64,000 nt of DNA, taken from positions 1,364,001-1,428,000 of the forward strand of contig SADC01001291.1 in NCBI GenBank assembly GCA_004194705.1, given 5' to 3'. The notes under the pieces were generated by a model. It saw only the letters and a list, made by a program, of their open reading frames with translations. It ran no database searches and had not been told where the DNA came from. Both the position numbers and the translations under genes were made by a program. Shown one piece after another: positions 20,443 to 35,000 of this stretch (position 1 is the stretch's first letter; each line of letters opens with the position of its first letter). The DNA is from Ditylenchus dipsaci. Its lineage: Eukaryota > Nematoda > Chromadorea > Rhabditida > Anguinidae.

Positions 20443-20670
20443 TATGCATTTAAGTAGTCCGCAATGCGGACCTACTACATTGCGAACTACATTAAATGCA
20501 TATACGAAATAAATTTCATTGCTTTTTCTATACTGTGCTTTAAAGTGCGGATGCGGACGAAAAACGGATCATTGTGTACGTAGCGTTAGTATTAGTTCAA
20601 GACGATGTTCGAATGTTTGAAATTAATAATGTCAAATAACCCCTAAGAAAGTAGTCTCCTCCTTTAATGG

Positions 20671-21064
20671 CTCATTTATAAACGTTGTCGTTGTCGTTGG
20701 AATATTTTTTTATAAAACCGTTTTCTTCGCCAACGACGACGACAACGACGACGACAACGACGACCTATTTATAAAAAATCCAACGACAAAGCCAACGACG
20801 ACGAAATTTTTTATTCCAAATCGGACAAATTTCGCATTTTGAGTCGAGATTTCGAAGGAAAACGTGTGGACAATATAGTTCATCTTCAAAATTATGACTC
20901 AAAATGCAAAATTTTTCCAATTTGGAATAAAATATTTTGTTGTCGTTGGCGTCGTCGTTGTCGTTGGCGTTGGATTCTTTATAAATAGGTCGTCGTTGTC
21001 GTTGGCGTGAAAACGCCTTTATAAAACATTTTTTGCAACGACGACGACAACGTTTATAAATGAG
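20671..21064. mobile_element. Harbinger-like MITE with TAA target duplication
   Basis: Begins TGGCTCATTTATAAACG and ends CGTTTATAAATGAGCCA, flanked by TAA on both sides. The arms are made of gtcgtt/aacgac trinucleotide-rich units, and the centre carries ggaataaaatattttgttgt in inverted pair. A 3 bp TAA target fits PIF/Harbinger. No transposase is inside. Confidence 0.75.
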
Positions 21065-21069
21065 CCATA

Positions 21070-21630
21070 AGAAATTGGGTTATATTTAAAATTGGCCATA
21101 GAATACTGAATTTTGGCCATAGATTTTTTTGCCATAGATTACTGAAAATTGGCCATAGAATACTCAAAAATGGCCATAGATTTCTGAAAATTGGCCATAG
21201 ATCTCTGAATTTTAACCATACTCGCTCGAAATCATGTTTCAACCACTTTTTAAGATGCTCTTGAACCTGAAACATCCTGAAAAGATGTTTTAAGGGTGTC
21301 GATGACAATTTTCCGAGAATTTTTTTTTGACCGAAATTCGACTTTTTGCCCTGAGCGACCAATGGTCGGAAAAATTACAGAAATTTTTTTCTCGGAAAAG
21401 TGTCATCGACACGCTTAAAACATCTTTTTAGGATGTTTCAGGTCTAAGAGCATCTTAAAAAGTGGTTGAAACATGATTTCGAGCGAGTATGGCTAAAATT
21501 CAGAAATCTATGGCCATTTTTCAAAAATCTATGGCCATTTTTCAATATTCTACACAGATCTATGGCCAAAATTCAGTATTCTATGGCCATTTTTCACAAT
21601 TCTATGGCCAAAATTAAATACCACCCTAAG
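21070..21630. mobile_element. Palindrome with ttggccatagaatactgaa tandem arms
   Basis: Six or so degenerate units of aattggccatagaatactg on the left are matched inverted on the right. Inner arms carry ctcgctcgaaatcatgtttc and acatcttttaag. The loop lies near 21340. It abuts the Harbinger-like MITE. Confidence 0.75.
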
Positions 21631-21727
21631 AAATTTAGTAATACCGAGTTTTTCAGTTTTTTTTTTCAAGTTTTTTAGGAGTCCGAATCTTTGGAGATCC
21701 TCATCTGATGAATTTTACACTTTGAAT

Positions 21728-22465
21728 TAGCAATGCGACCGGAACTTGTTTACTTGGGGGGAGGCCTTTTTTGGTCAACTATGATTTGTGTTTAGACGTC
21801 TTCTAAGTAATTTTTATACGCTGAAGCCGATAAAAAAAGTCGTTTCCAAACAATTTCCGCACTAAAAAATATGTTTTCTAAAAAAATTTTAGTTACCATA
21901 AGTTGACCGATTGCCTTGGTCCCCCGAGCTAAAATATCGGGTATTAAGGTATCCTACCGCGTTTCGGTCACTGGAGCTAGGCAAAAAAGTCTCTATATGT
22001 ATTTTTGATCAAGAGTCTTGCTCGGAATTATGTCTAAGGTAAGTGAGTGCGCGCATCTCTAACCAACCAAGCCCCCGCGCCCCCGAAGGGGCTTGGTTGC
22101 TTGGGGTTGAGATGCGCACACACACATACCTTAAACACAAATCACTCGTAAGTGACTCTGGATGCGTAAAAATAATATGCATACCAAAATTTCTTTATGC
22201 TGTAGGCCCCAGCTAACAAAACTATGTTCAAATCCCATCTTTTCGATATTTTTAAGGGTATCCAAATACCCTTTTGGTGTATTTAGCTTGGGGACCAAGG
22301 CAATCGGTCAACTTATCGTAACCAAAACTTTTTTTGAAAGCCCATTTTTAGTGCGGAAATTAATTGAAAACTACTTTATAAAAATTACTTAGGAGACGTC
22401 TAACTACTATTCATAGTTGACCAAAAAAGGCCCCCCCCCTCCCCCAAGTAAACAAGTGCCATGCG
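21728..22465. mobile_element. Long palindrome with GC-rich core
   Basis: Arms of about 280 bp are inverted copies (gacttgtttacttgggg, tttttggtcaacta, aagttgaccgat, tgccttggtcccc). The centre (about 22030-22160) is the window's high-copy core: gtgagtgcgcgcatctctaa, then gaagggg and gatgcgcacacacac. Confidence 0.8.
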
Positions 22466-23096
22466 ACCAACCACAACTAAAACTTTTATAAAGAATTTCT
22501 ATTAAAGTCTTAAAATTCTTCTGACACTAATCAAAACACTTCAACAAATCACAATAATTATCACGAAGATTAGATTAAGTAGATTCAAATCTGTGAAACG
22601 AGATTTAAATCATATTATATTTTAAAATCTCAAAATATCTTTCGTGTCTCTGCTGCCAAGCCTGCTCTCTGGAGTGGTGATACAGTGAAATGTGAAGCAC
22701 AAAAATTTGTCTTTGTTGTATTGGCGCCCTTGTGCATTTAGAGGGACCAGGCTTGTCCTGAGAGATTGCTGTTGCTGCCAAAGTATGTCTACCCACTGGT
22801 GTGTGTGTCTAGCAACCCACCAACACACACACTCTTTCGTATATGTTCTTTTGGCGCATTTTATTATAGTAGTGCTGTGTGTCTATGTTTGAGAGTGTGT
22901 GTATTTTTACGAATAAAAATTGATTTGCGTTCAATTATGAACCGTTTGAGCAATTGACTGTGAGGAATTATATAGCTACTCGAGTTACTTACAGTTCTTT
23001 GTGATCGTTGCAGTGGATCGGTGTTTGATTTTGACAACCTTTATTCTCTTTTCAGCAAGCTGCTCGAACCTCGGCCATTTATAATATACTGGTAAA

Positions 23097-26000
23097 ATGG
23101 CCCCTGCTCGCCGCAAATCAACACCAGGTGCATCAGCAGGATCGAAGAAGAGTGGTCAACTGGGCAAAGTCAGCAGCAGCATTGTCTCAAATGGGTCAAG
23201 CCAGCCGGATGCGGACAAACCAGAACATGACGATGTAGTGGATGAACTAGCTAGTAATCAAGAATCGAATGCTGCTGAGGAAACACCTTCCACATCCAAT
23301 ACCGCCAAATCTAAAGGGGTAAGTTATTTGACATGCTTTGTTGGAAAAATAACTAAATGAAAGTTGATATCGGGCGCCTCAAAATTTAAGCATGATAAAA
23401 ATCACAAGCTGTCCTCTTGCATTGTATTTATATTTAGCATTTACCCATATTTAGCTCTAGGCTGTAGTTGACGTGGTATACAGTTGTGAACTTTGGCCAG
23501 CGACAGCTAGGGACAATTTAAATTGAAACAGATTGAGACAAAATCATCGGTTTTATTCGGCAAATATTTACCGAATAAGACCGATGACTTTGTCTCAATC
23601 GTCATTGTCTCAATTTAAATTGTCCCAAGCTGTCGCTGGCCTAAATTTTTCAAGTAACTTTCGAGTAACTAATTTCGAGTAACAAACTATAGTCTGTGAT
23701 AATTTTTAGAGTTAAGTGTAGCTAAGGATAAACCAAATACATCGACTATAGGCCAGAGAAAAGCTGTGACTTATATTTAACACATGCACAGTTTTCTAAA
23801 AATATAAGTTGCCGTATTCACTTTATTAACACCCCATGGAGAGTTATTTTTCAACCGCTACAAATCTTCAAATTATTAATTAAAAATGGCCCTAGCTCTG
23901 AAACCTTAGTCAAAAAACCAGGGTTGGGAGTTATTAGAGGGTGGAGAGTTAAGAGAGTGAATACGGTAAGTAAAAAAGTTATTCATAAGGGCAATATTTG
24001 GTAGTTCAACCAAATATCTCGTTTTTTTGGTTTACATACCAAAATCGGAAACCGGGTATGGAAAAGACCGGTTAACCAAAATGTGAGTACAGCAAAATGC
24101 CGGTTTATTCACGATATAAACGGAAACTAGGCCTGAAACAATTAAGATGCTAATTAAAACTTCAAAACCCTGACAGAAAACCAGCTTTTAGTAACTATCT
24201 TTTCAATCGATCGATTCGAAAAAGCAATCAAATTTTGGGCGCTACTAGCGAATAGACATGCCCCCCCCCCAAGAATCCGACCTTTTAAAAATTGCTGTAA
24301 CTACCCTTTGGGCCCTTAGGTTCGGGGTAGGCCAGCGTAAGGAAGTTGTGACTAATAGCTGTCTTACACACTTTTTTTGGATATGGGACATAAATTGGGT
24401 ATTTTTTACTTAAGTAAAAAAGTGAAAATCGTTGGGGGGGGGGGGGATTCGCTAGCAGGGTCAAATTTTGCTCTTTTACTGACTAAATTCTTTCCGACTA
24501 AATTTTGCATCGGAAGTTCAGAATTTCAAAAGTTCAATATTTGTGTATAAACTAGAACTTTTGCAGAAACGCACCAAGAAACAACTGTGGGAGTACAAGC
24601 TTGTCAAACCGATCGAAGAGTTCAAGCCAGTCATTGTAATCATTTTTTTCGTGCGTATTACGTAGCAGCAGCAATAAATTCAATTTAAGATTGATGAAGA
24701 CCCAGCACCAGATGCAGAGTTTAACAACCGTGGCAGAGTCAAAAGGTCATGTATGCAAAGAGCTACCCAAAATATAGCCGCCCTCAACATTGTCAATCCA
24801 TTCAGGCAAATCAAGAGCAAACTTAATCCAACCAATAAAAAGGTTCAACTTCTTAGTGATTTGGAAGTTATTATCTTACTCAAATAATGGCTAAAATTGT
24901 TTTAAGTCGCCAAATTATTCTTTTACCCCGCCAAATTATTCATTTATCCCCCAAATCATAAAAATGAGTATTTCTAGGTGTTTTTATGTCGTATATTTTT
25001 TTTCTTTGGTCATCATGTAGCCCTAAATCTCTAGTTTCTGATAAGCTATCAACTGACTCCTTGTTGTTGAAAAAAATTGAGAAATACCCGGTTTTATGAA
25101 ACAACTCCTCTTTCAAAAAATGGGTATTTCTCAAACTTTTCTCAACAACAAGGAGTCAGTTGATAGCTTATGAGAAACTAAATATTCAGGGCTACATGAT
25201 GATCAAAAGAAAAAATTTTACGACATAAAAACACCGAGAAATACTCATTTTTACGATTTGGGGGATAAATGAATAATTTGGCGGGGTAAAAGAATAATTT
25301 GGCGGGTGAAAGTACTTACAGCCCTCAAATAATTTGCAGCAAACAACTAATGCGCCAGAGCCGCAGACTCCATCCAGTAGTTGTCGCGTTTCCAATTATT
25401 CTCCAAGTACTGCCAATCTGAACGAGCCGAATAACAAAATGATGGAAGTTATTAGTCCTTCCATGGCAAAGGACACAGTCACAGCTATTACAGCAATTTT
25501 ACCAGGTGAAAAATATTTATATTCGTTTAATCTCACCAAAAACTCATTTTAGAAGACTTGTGCCTTAACCTTGATTCAACTCTCTGCCAAAAACTCTCAC
25601 TGTCAGCAAACGAAGTTGAGGATGAAACGGCAGCAGTAGTAGTCGAACCTCATGCAGAAATCAATCCCCAAGAATATTTTGAGTCTGCAGTGGCAGCAGA
25701 TAAGGGACAAGAATCTGTGGAAGAACAGCAGAGACTTCCACTAGAAGGTTTGTGTTTTTTTTTTCAATTTTCCGTGTTACTTTGAAGTTGCTTACGGATG
25801 AACTGTGGTATAGTGTGATCTCTCAATCTTGACACTTAAAAACTTTTGGTGGCAGTAGTAGTACAGATCTGTTGTACAGTCGACGCTCCCAATAACATAC
25901 ACCCCAAAAGTTCGTTCCCGCTAGGGTCCGACACTTTTTTAGCCTCATCTTTTCAAATTTTCCCATTTCTGTTTTGACAGTCTGGTTGCAAATATCGCAA

Positions 26001-29000
26001 GGATTCCGATTTTACCGATCATTTTTGCAGAAAACAATGATTTTGACATTTAAAAAGCAAAAACTCCTATTAACATACACCTGTTTTGGATTTCGGTGTA
26101 TATTAATGGGAGTTTTTGCTTTTTAAATGTCAAAATCATTGCTTTCTGCAAAAACGACCGGCAAAATCGGAATCCTTGCGATATTTGCAACCAGACTGTC
26201 AAAACAGAAATGGGAAAAATTTGAAAAAATGAGGCTGAAAAAGTGTCGGACCCTAGGCGGGAACGAACTTTTGGGGTGTATGTTATTGGGAGCGTCTACT
26301 GTATTTCTGTAGCAGCCACAAATGAGTGTAAAAATGATTTAAAAAATAACTTTTTCAGGTGTTCTAGATTGTCGTCTTACGTGCCTAGCAACACAGTCAC
26401 CTCCACTCAAAAGCGTCCACTAGCAGCAGTCAACAAGAAAGGGAGGAGAAGTTCAGCAGTAGCAGCTCAGCTACCACCACCTTCATCCAGTCAGCAAGAT
26501 GAGCAGATGGATTCTGGAAAAGTAGCAGCAGCAACCAGCAGGTCGAATAAAAACAAGCCTATGGAAATGGACGTAGAAGAAAAACCAGTCAATAATTCCA
26601 CAACACGTGCCTTGTTCCCCTTCTTCCCCAATGGCTTTGATCCAGAAGAAGGAGAGGAGGATTGTGAAGAAGACATTGCCGAGCTCACACACGCCTCCAG
26701 TCATCTAGGTATTAGGGATCAGGACGATGAGGCTGGCTCAACCATTGCTCAAATAAATACATCTACATCTACCGTGGACAGCGAAAAAGAGCAACTTCCG
26801 GTGAGGAAGGAGACCAAAAAGGAGGCCGCCACCAAACCTACTGCTGCAAAAAAGAATACAACAGTAAGTTGGGATCTAAAATTTACCGTATATCCTCCAA
26901 AGCAACACCATTTTCCGTTTCCGAGTTTTTGTTTATCAACCATCCGACTATTGTACAGGGTGTTTCAAGAAATTTGTTACACTTTGAAAAGTCATAACTT
27001 TTTTCTAGGACGAATTCCGAAATTCTGTGAGTGCAGATTGACTTAGCTCGTTCTAACTATTTTGTTACTATATTATGTGAGAAACACGATTTTTGCTTGG
27101 TCCTCCTGTGATTTGGTCCTGGTCTCTGGGTAGCCCCTGGATGGCGAAAACCCAAACCACAGGGGAGACCAACCAAAAATCGTGATTTCACATATGTACC
27201 AAAAAATTTATTAGAATGAGATAAGTGGATCCACGTTTACAGAACACAAAACTAATACAGAAATCTAATAATGCCAATTTGTTTGCAGACGAAGAAGAAG
27301 CCAGTAGCCAGGAAGAAGTCAGGAGCAAAGAGTCCAGCTCCCAAGAACCCTCAGGTCAGCTCGAGTAGAAGACAGGTTCTTAAGCTCAGGAAAAAGGCTC
27401 TGGCAACCACTGCTGCTGCAAAACCCAAAAAAGCTGCTGCGAAACCGAAGAAAGAAGTTGCTAAAAATGTAGGAAAGAAAGCAGCTGGAAGAAAGGTATG
27501 CCACCATGATTACATAAAGAAATATAGATAAAAAGTGTTAGGGGCAGCTGCAGCAGTCACCAGAGACAAAGAATCCAATGAAGCAGCGTCTGAAAAAGCT
27601 CCAGAAGAAGTGGAGACAAGTATTGTACCAGTAGCGGCTGCCGAACAATTGCCACCACCTCCTCCAGCACCCCCGATGCCCCAATTCACATATTTGGATG
27701 AGTGTATCATACTCTGGAAGAGCACACAAAAACGAGATGCAGACAGTATTAGGTTGGCATTTATTATACCAGGCATGCGAAATGCTTAAAATTTTGAGTT
27801 ACTACGACTAATAACCGTAAAAGGAGCTAAAAACTTATTCGATTGCTAGAACCATCCATCATAAACTAACCTCTGTTTTTTGTAGATGCATATGTGAGCC
27901 CACCAAGGAAGAGAAGAAAAATGGACAAGGATGTGGCGAGGACTGCTTGAACAGGCAGTTGTACATGGAGTGTGGCCCAGGATGTCCATCTGGCAAATAC
28001 TGTACTAACAAACGCTTTCAAAAGGTATAACTCTCATATTCTCCAGATTTCGGACGGTATTTTTATGACAGTCTATAACAGTCACAGAATTTTTTTGACA
28101 CATACCGTATTTACTGTATTAAGTCCCCATGGGGAGTTATTTTTCAACCTCTAAAAATCGAAAAATTTTGAGGTCGATTTTGAGATTTTTGGGTGCTCAA
28201 CCAAAATCTGAAAAGTGTAATCAGGTAAACTCGTGGCAACTAAGATAACGCAAAAAACAGATTTGCAAAATGTTTGCTTTAGGCTGAAATATGGGGTCCG
28301 TAGGGTGGGGACTTATTAGAGGGTGGAGAGTTATTAGAGGGTGGCGAGTTAATACAGTAAATACGGTATTTGAAATCCTTAGTCATTTTCAAATATTCTG
28401 TGAAAAATGTCATTCCATGTTTTGGGTATGCCGAGAATCTCCACAAACACCCGCTATCATTCCCAAGGGTTGATCGATAAAAATTAGGGGGCAGAATTAA
28501 AGGAGCATGGTAACCTGTTTTTGAATTTGTTCCCGTTAATTCAAAAAATTTTCCGAATTTTTTTACTTCTATAGATATTTCTATTCTATTCAGCTTGGTT
28601 TCTAACAAAAAAAAAGCCCTAGAATTTAATTTTAGGTATAGTTTTATTAGAAACAATGTTGAAAATCCGTACAGAAGCTCACTGATTCGGAATTTTTTTG
28701 AATTGGCGGGACAAAATTTGTAACAGATGACCATGCCCCTTTGAATATTAGTTTTTTCCAAACTTTTCTTGGGCGTCTGACTACTCACGTCTGACTATTT
28801 CATGTTTCAGAGGCTATATGCCAATGTGGAAGTCTTCTACACAGGTGCCAAGGGGTTTGGATTGAAGGTAAACACTCCAATCAAAAAGTAAGTATTATGA
28901 GTTCATGCTTAAAAAGACTATATTTATGGCTGTACATGTTCAGAGGCCAGTTTATTATCGAATATGTTGGTGAAGTTTGCGACTACGATGAGATGGTGGC

Positions 29001-32000
29001 CCGAATGAAGCGGTATAGCAAAGACCCTAGTAAGTTTGTTTTCAGTAAGATTTTGTACGAAATTTGTGTTCAGGCCACAAACACCACTACTTCATGGCTC
29101 TTAGTGGAGGGGTCATAGATGCTACTGCCAAAGGAAACAATTCTCGCTTCATAAACCACAGCTGTGATCCTAACTCTAAAACTCTCAAGTGGAATGTCAA
29201 CAAACAGGAGAGAATTGGCTTTTTCGCCATTAAACCAATTGGCGCTGGCGAGGAAATCACTTTCAATTACCAGTTTGAGAGATTTGGGTAAGTGAACTAA
29301 ACAAGCTGTTTCTGTACAAGACTTCGTTTTACCAAATATTTTTTAAAATATGTGTTTGATTTTTTCTAACTTTTCAAGCAGTGTTTTGCCAACATCCTTT
29401 TTAGAATTGAAAAAATAATCTCTGAAAAATTTCACTTTTTAATCTCGACTTAAATTGGTTTTATTTTTCAAATCGACTTAAATTTTAGGAAACGTGCTCA
29501 GAAGTGCTACTGTGGTTCCTCCAATTGCACTGGCTATATTGGCGCTAGAAACGAGGATGATGACGAAGAAGAAGAAGATGACGACGACGAAGGTGTAGAA
29601 AGCGACTATGACGAACAGAGCACTTCCAACACTTCTTCGGATGGAGAGGAACCTGAGGAAACCCTAGATTTGGCGGTCAATAAAGAGAAAGAAAACGAGG
29701 TGCTGCCAATTGCTGTTATAGAAGAAAGTCTGAAATCACCTGTATATCAAAGCCCTGAAAAGGTCCCTCCTACATTGATTGAACCAATTGAGAGTGCTGA
29801 GCAACCGCAACAGCCCGTTGAAGTAATCGAACCGAAAGTAGTCAAGACCAAAGAGCCGAAGAAGCCGAAGACTCCCAGAGCACCCAAACAGCACACTCAG
29901 CCAAGGAAGAAGAAAAATAATGGCATCGAAATGAAGAAGACATACGAACTGGCTGAAGTCATGGAGATACTCAACAGAGGCCCTATGAGAAACAAAGAAC
30001 ATGTGGTCGAGTTTAACAGGTTTTCTTGTGCCTTGATTTTCTTGAAAGTTTAATTCGCAGCTCCAGTTGAAAATTAATTAGTCTTCGAGATTTCGAAGGA
30101 TCCATCAAAATTTTCAAAGCTTTAACAACCCCCTAAAAACGATCAGCAAAATCTCGATTTCTGGTTCACAAGGAAAATTGGTAAAGGCTGTATGTAATTT
30201 ATGGAGCAAAAATTGGAAGGGGTAAAACAATTTCACTAGGGCTGCTAATGGAACATACGAGTTTTTTATTTTTACACAAATGATCCGAAAAACGTCGATT
30301 TATTGCATAATAATCATTTTCAGATTAATGGTGCGAGTGGAGCTGACTGAAAGCAGAGAAAAAATGGTTGAATACTTGCTAAAAACTGAGGACAAAGATA
30401 TTCAACGTCTTTTCGTAGCTAATCAGGGATTAGGTAAATATTTAGTTTGTAATTTTTCATTAAATCTGTGGTTCAGCCCTTATCCGCCTTTGGTTTACTG
30501 TGCCGCATGAAGGTGAAGTGATTGACTGGAAGCTGCACAACAACATTGCCAAAGTGTTGCTCAAACTACCGTTGGTCAGCAAGAACCAAGTGTTGGACAC
30601 ACACATTCTCACCGCTGTCGAACAACTCTACAGCTATGAACTGCCTGATGAAATTGTCCTTAATGACCTAATGAAAGAGGTTTGTTTTTACAATCTTTTC
30701 ATTATTTGGTTTACAGTCGAGTCTCGATTTAACGTACCCCCAATTTAACGTACCCTTCGATTTAACGTACCCCTAGGGCCGGTCCCTCCAATAATAAACT
30801 CCGTCAAATTTACCCCCGATATAACGTACCCCTCGATTTAACGTACCCCTAGGGCCGGTCCCCAGGGGGTACGTTAAATCGAGACTCGACTGTAGTGGAT
30901 TGTACAATTCTTCAGCGCTATATTTGTATTGAGGATCCAAAGTTATAGTACATAGATATTTTACGCTTCTCACCCAGCACTAATCTTACCATAGTCCTCC
31001 TGTTAATTTTGGCATTTTTTCTAAGTGGAATTTAGATAGATAAAGCTTCATATAGATAAAAATTAAATAGATAAAACCACATGTTTTGAGCCAGTTCTAA
31101 CGTGTCCTTTCCCACTCTCAGCTCGAAAAATCTGAAAAAATTGAAAAAATCTGGAACGTCTCTTCACCAAAATTTGATCCAAAAGTAGTCAAATTAAAAA
31201 AGTGATCATGTACACAGCAGAATTCGAACTAGCGACCATTTCAAGCAATACAAACATGCACAACCACTATATCTTCTATTATTTCTATAAGTACTCATTT
31301 ACTATTCAGGTCGTCAATAAAGTGGCTGATTGCACAGAAAACAATGATGATGATGTTCAGTCGCTGCATATACCAAACCCTATGATTGTGGAGCTGGCCA
31401 GTTTGAAATCCAATTTGAAGTTAATCATCTCCAACTGGTCCAAACTATCTCAGTTCAAAATTCCTAAGAAGGACATAAATGTGGTGTCCAGTGCCAGGTC
31501 TTCCGACCATTCCTCGAAAAACAAAGAAGCGCATAGGAGGCACTATCAATCGACTTCTTTTGCCTCAAACAAATTTTCGAGAAGAGATTCCGAAGATAGA
31601 TATCTCAACAGGTTAGATTTCATGAATTCTTCGATAGTAATCTTCAAAAAAATATCTAGAAGAAGACCCCTGAATGACCTGGGGAGTGATTGGAAAGACG
31701 ATGGAGCAGAGACCGGCCATTCTCCCTTCTCAACTAACTCCTTCAATAACCCTAACTCCTACAGAAATGGAAGGAAAAGCAGTTTCGGTAACAACAGGTT
31801 CTCAGGCCCTCCCCTGCTTCCAACCGTTATCACAATTCCAAAGAGAGAAGTCCACCTGAGGCAGGCCCCTGCATCCAAAAAGGTGTGGACCAATCGCTAA
31901 TGAACCCCTCATTGTCGATCCCGCCATCTCCTCATCCCACTGGCAATGTCTATCCTCAATATGAAGGGGTGCCGTTGGGCTATGCTTCTGCTCCTCCACC

Positions 32001-35000
32001 ATATGATCCTCAATATGCCGGATATATGCCATTCAATCCAGGTTTTTTTATTAGATTATTATTTATTAGATAGATTATTTTAAAATTTATATAAAATCTA
32101 GCCGATTTTTTCTTTAAAGGGGCATGCCCGTGCGTTACACGGAGAAACGAGTGAAAAATGGGATGGTTCAAAAAAAATTGCTGGTCCCCGCCTTAACTTT
32201 TCGAAACGCACGGGCATGCTCCTTTAAATAACTTAATTTCGACGGCATTAATTTTATATTTTAATTCAGCCGGATTCATGCCATCTCCTATGCCTATGGC
32301 TCCATATTTCATGGGTGCTCACATGGTTGGCTCAATTTGATTAGTCTATTTTTTATAAACAAGCTGAAATTATTTGCAGGTTGCAAGTCCTCACTTCTAC
32401 CCTGGTGCCTACATGCCGCATGCTGGTTTCCCGCCACCTCCTCCGCCTCGCAACTCAACTGTTCAAGCCATGGACCAAAAGCCAGCGGACGCTGTAATGA
32501 CTCCTGAAGTAAGTATCAGTGCTCCATTTTACTCAATTTTTACTTATACATATGTTTCAGGAGTGGTTGAAAATAGTGATGGCCAATGCTTCAGCTGTCG
32601 CAACCCAAGCAAATGCCAACCTTAAAGCTCCAGATGCTACTTCTTCTGCTCCTGCTGCTGCTAATGACCAATCAGACAAAGAACTTTCGGATGTGGAACG
32701 CGAAGTGGTGCCCAAAGATGGAAAGGATTCTAAGAAAGAAAAAGGCAAACATAAGGTAAGCACTGAAAATAATTTACAAGGTGACCACGCCTCGGGCAGC
32801 CTAATTTTCACGATTTGATGCATATCGCCTTCAAAATAAATAATTCTTACCTAGGTTTGGGCTCTAACTTAGCTCAAGTAGTCGTGCATCTCTGCTTTCA
32901 AGTCTTTGTTGTGCTCCCAAGAGCCTTACGATAATTTTTAGTTACTTGCTTTCCAAATGCTTGAGTTGAGTTCGTATTAGGATTGTGAAACTTACCGCTT
33001 AAAATATTATGGGATGTGGCTGAATCAAATCTCTTTTCATTTAGCAAAAATAATATCCTTGAACTTTCAGAGTGGTCGAGACAGCAACAGCAAAAAGAAT
33101 CGGCATCGATCATCCAAACGCTCTTCCTCCAAGTCGCATGGTCGCAAATCTCGGTCCTCGAAGTCCAAGCATCGATCCAGTTCCAGATCTTCTTCTTCGT
33201 CTTCATCCAGCTCTTCCTTCTCCAGCAACTCTTCCAAAGATGACAAGCGCAAAAGACACAGTGGCAGCAGCAGCAAACATCGTCACTCCTCCCGCTCCAA
33301 GTCCATATCTTTGAAAAAGCACTGGAGTGCCTCCAAGTCGGGTGACAAAAAGGGTAGTAGCAGTCGGCATAATTCTCACCATACAAACAGCAATTACAAG
33401 CACGGACTGTCTGCCTCCAATTCCTTGCTCAAGAAGTCGTTGAGGAGGCAGCAGCAACGCAAACACGAAGGAAGCGAGCGCAGCTACAAGAAGCACTCCT
33501 CCTCATCCAAACGCCATTCTCGCCATAGATCCCCTGGCCAAGAAGGCAGGAAAAAGGACAAGAAAAAGAACAAGAGAAGGTCTTCCAAGTCAAAATCATT
33601 TTCGTCGTCGTCCACTTCTTGTTCATCACTGGGATTGCCTGCAGCACCTGTAGAATCTGCTGTGGATGAGTCTGTATCTGTAACTGGGTAAGCAGGTTTT
33701 TTTCGCAATAGATTTTTATGCTTGATTTTTTTCTGTGGTTTTCAGTGCTACATCTGTTGCCCTTCCATCACCATTGGTGGCTGAAGTAGAGGATAGAATA
33801 GTGGCAGCAGCAGTAGAAGAGCAAATGGCAGACAAGAGCGTGAGCAAGAAACCAGCCTCAAGGTTTGGCCAACCATTTAAGCTGGAGGAGAAGAAGACCA
33901 TCAAAATGATCATCAACACTAAGGGTAGGCTATTCATAAGCAGCTACCTAAAAGGGTCGGAATCAACCCCTTCATCAAAATTCAGTTCTCAAGTCACCAA
34001 ATCGAGTCAAGCGGCCAAAATTTAGTGTTTAGACGTCTAATTTACCTGAATGGGTTAGACATTGAGAGAATTGCACAGTTTTGTGAAATTTTTGGCGCTT
34101 TTCAGATACCTCTAGCAGCTACAATTTTCTTAACAATAAAAGTTAAAATAAATTCTGGCGAACCGGCCGTACACCAGCTAATAAATATGCACTCATTTTT
34201 TTACATGTAAAGTTCCGCAAATTTGCCAAACCCTGTGACAGGTCAAAACCACACCAAAAAGAGTAAAATTTTCAAATTTTGAGGATGTTCAGATGGGTGT
34301 TCCCATGCCTATAGCCAGTGCCTGGATGGATTGCGTAAACTAACGGTTTTTAATTTTTAGCTACTGACATGCTGGACATTACTACTAGTAGTAGTAGTGC
34401 CTTGCCTCCTCCACAACTGATCATCCACAACTGGCTGACGCCATCCTCAAACAGGCAGCAGTGGAAGAAATTAAATTTGAGGCAGAGCATCAGCAGCCTG
34501 AGGTGGAGCTTTCATGCGGCAGTGCCCAAGGCTCTAGCTTCAAGGCTCTAGAGGTGTCTACAGCTCCCAAAAAATCGATGGTCGCGCTCCAATACAGGTA
34601 AAATTTAATTTGAAAAAAACCAAGCTCAACCATTTTATTTCCCTTCTTTAGATGATCATCAAACCATTTGGATTTGCTTCGAAGGTAGCAAAGGCTAGAC
34701 TCACCAAGCTGGCCTCACCCCCTCTGCCACCTACGTTAGAATTAGATGATTTGGTGCAGGCCAAGGCAGCAAAGACTGCTGAACGAGAAGTATGCAGCAC
34801 ACCTGTACAGCCTGTTTGCACCACCCCTGTACTGCCTCAAGCACCAAGACAAGAGCCTGTACAAAGCAGTTCACCAATCAATGCCCCAGGTTCGCCACCC
34901 GTGGATGTGCAGCAACCACCCGTTCTTCATCCATATCTCCTGGCAAAAGCCTCAAGTCTGGACAGCTATATAAGCGCACTTTACCAGGTAATTGATTCAA

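Larger units (their letters stand above)
19110..20582. mobile_element. Palindromic element split by a pogo-type insertion
   Basis: The outer arms (about 19120-19195 and 20497-20580) are inverted copies containing acaatgatccgtttttcgtc, agcacagtatagaaaaagca and gaaatttatttcgtata. A pogo-type element inserted between them. The left outer flank (19070-19092) has tagcctagcggg, an A-box-like word, but no B box. Confidence 0.75.

Noticed and set aside
31202..31309. Coding start of a new gene at 31202
   Set aside because: The frame is intronic up to the acceptor at 31309; coding sense starts at 31310 as a SETD2 exon.
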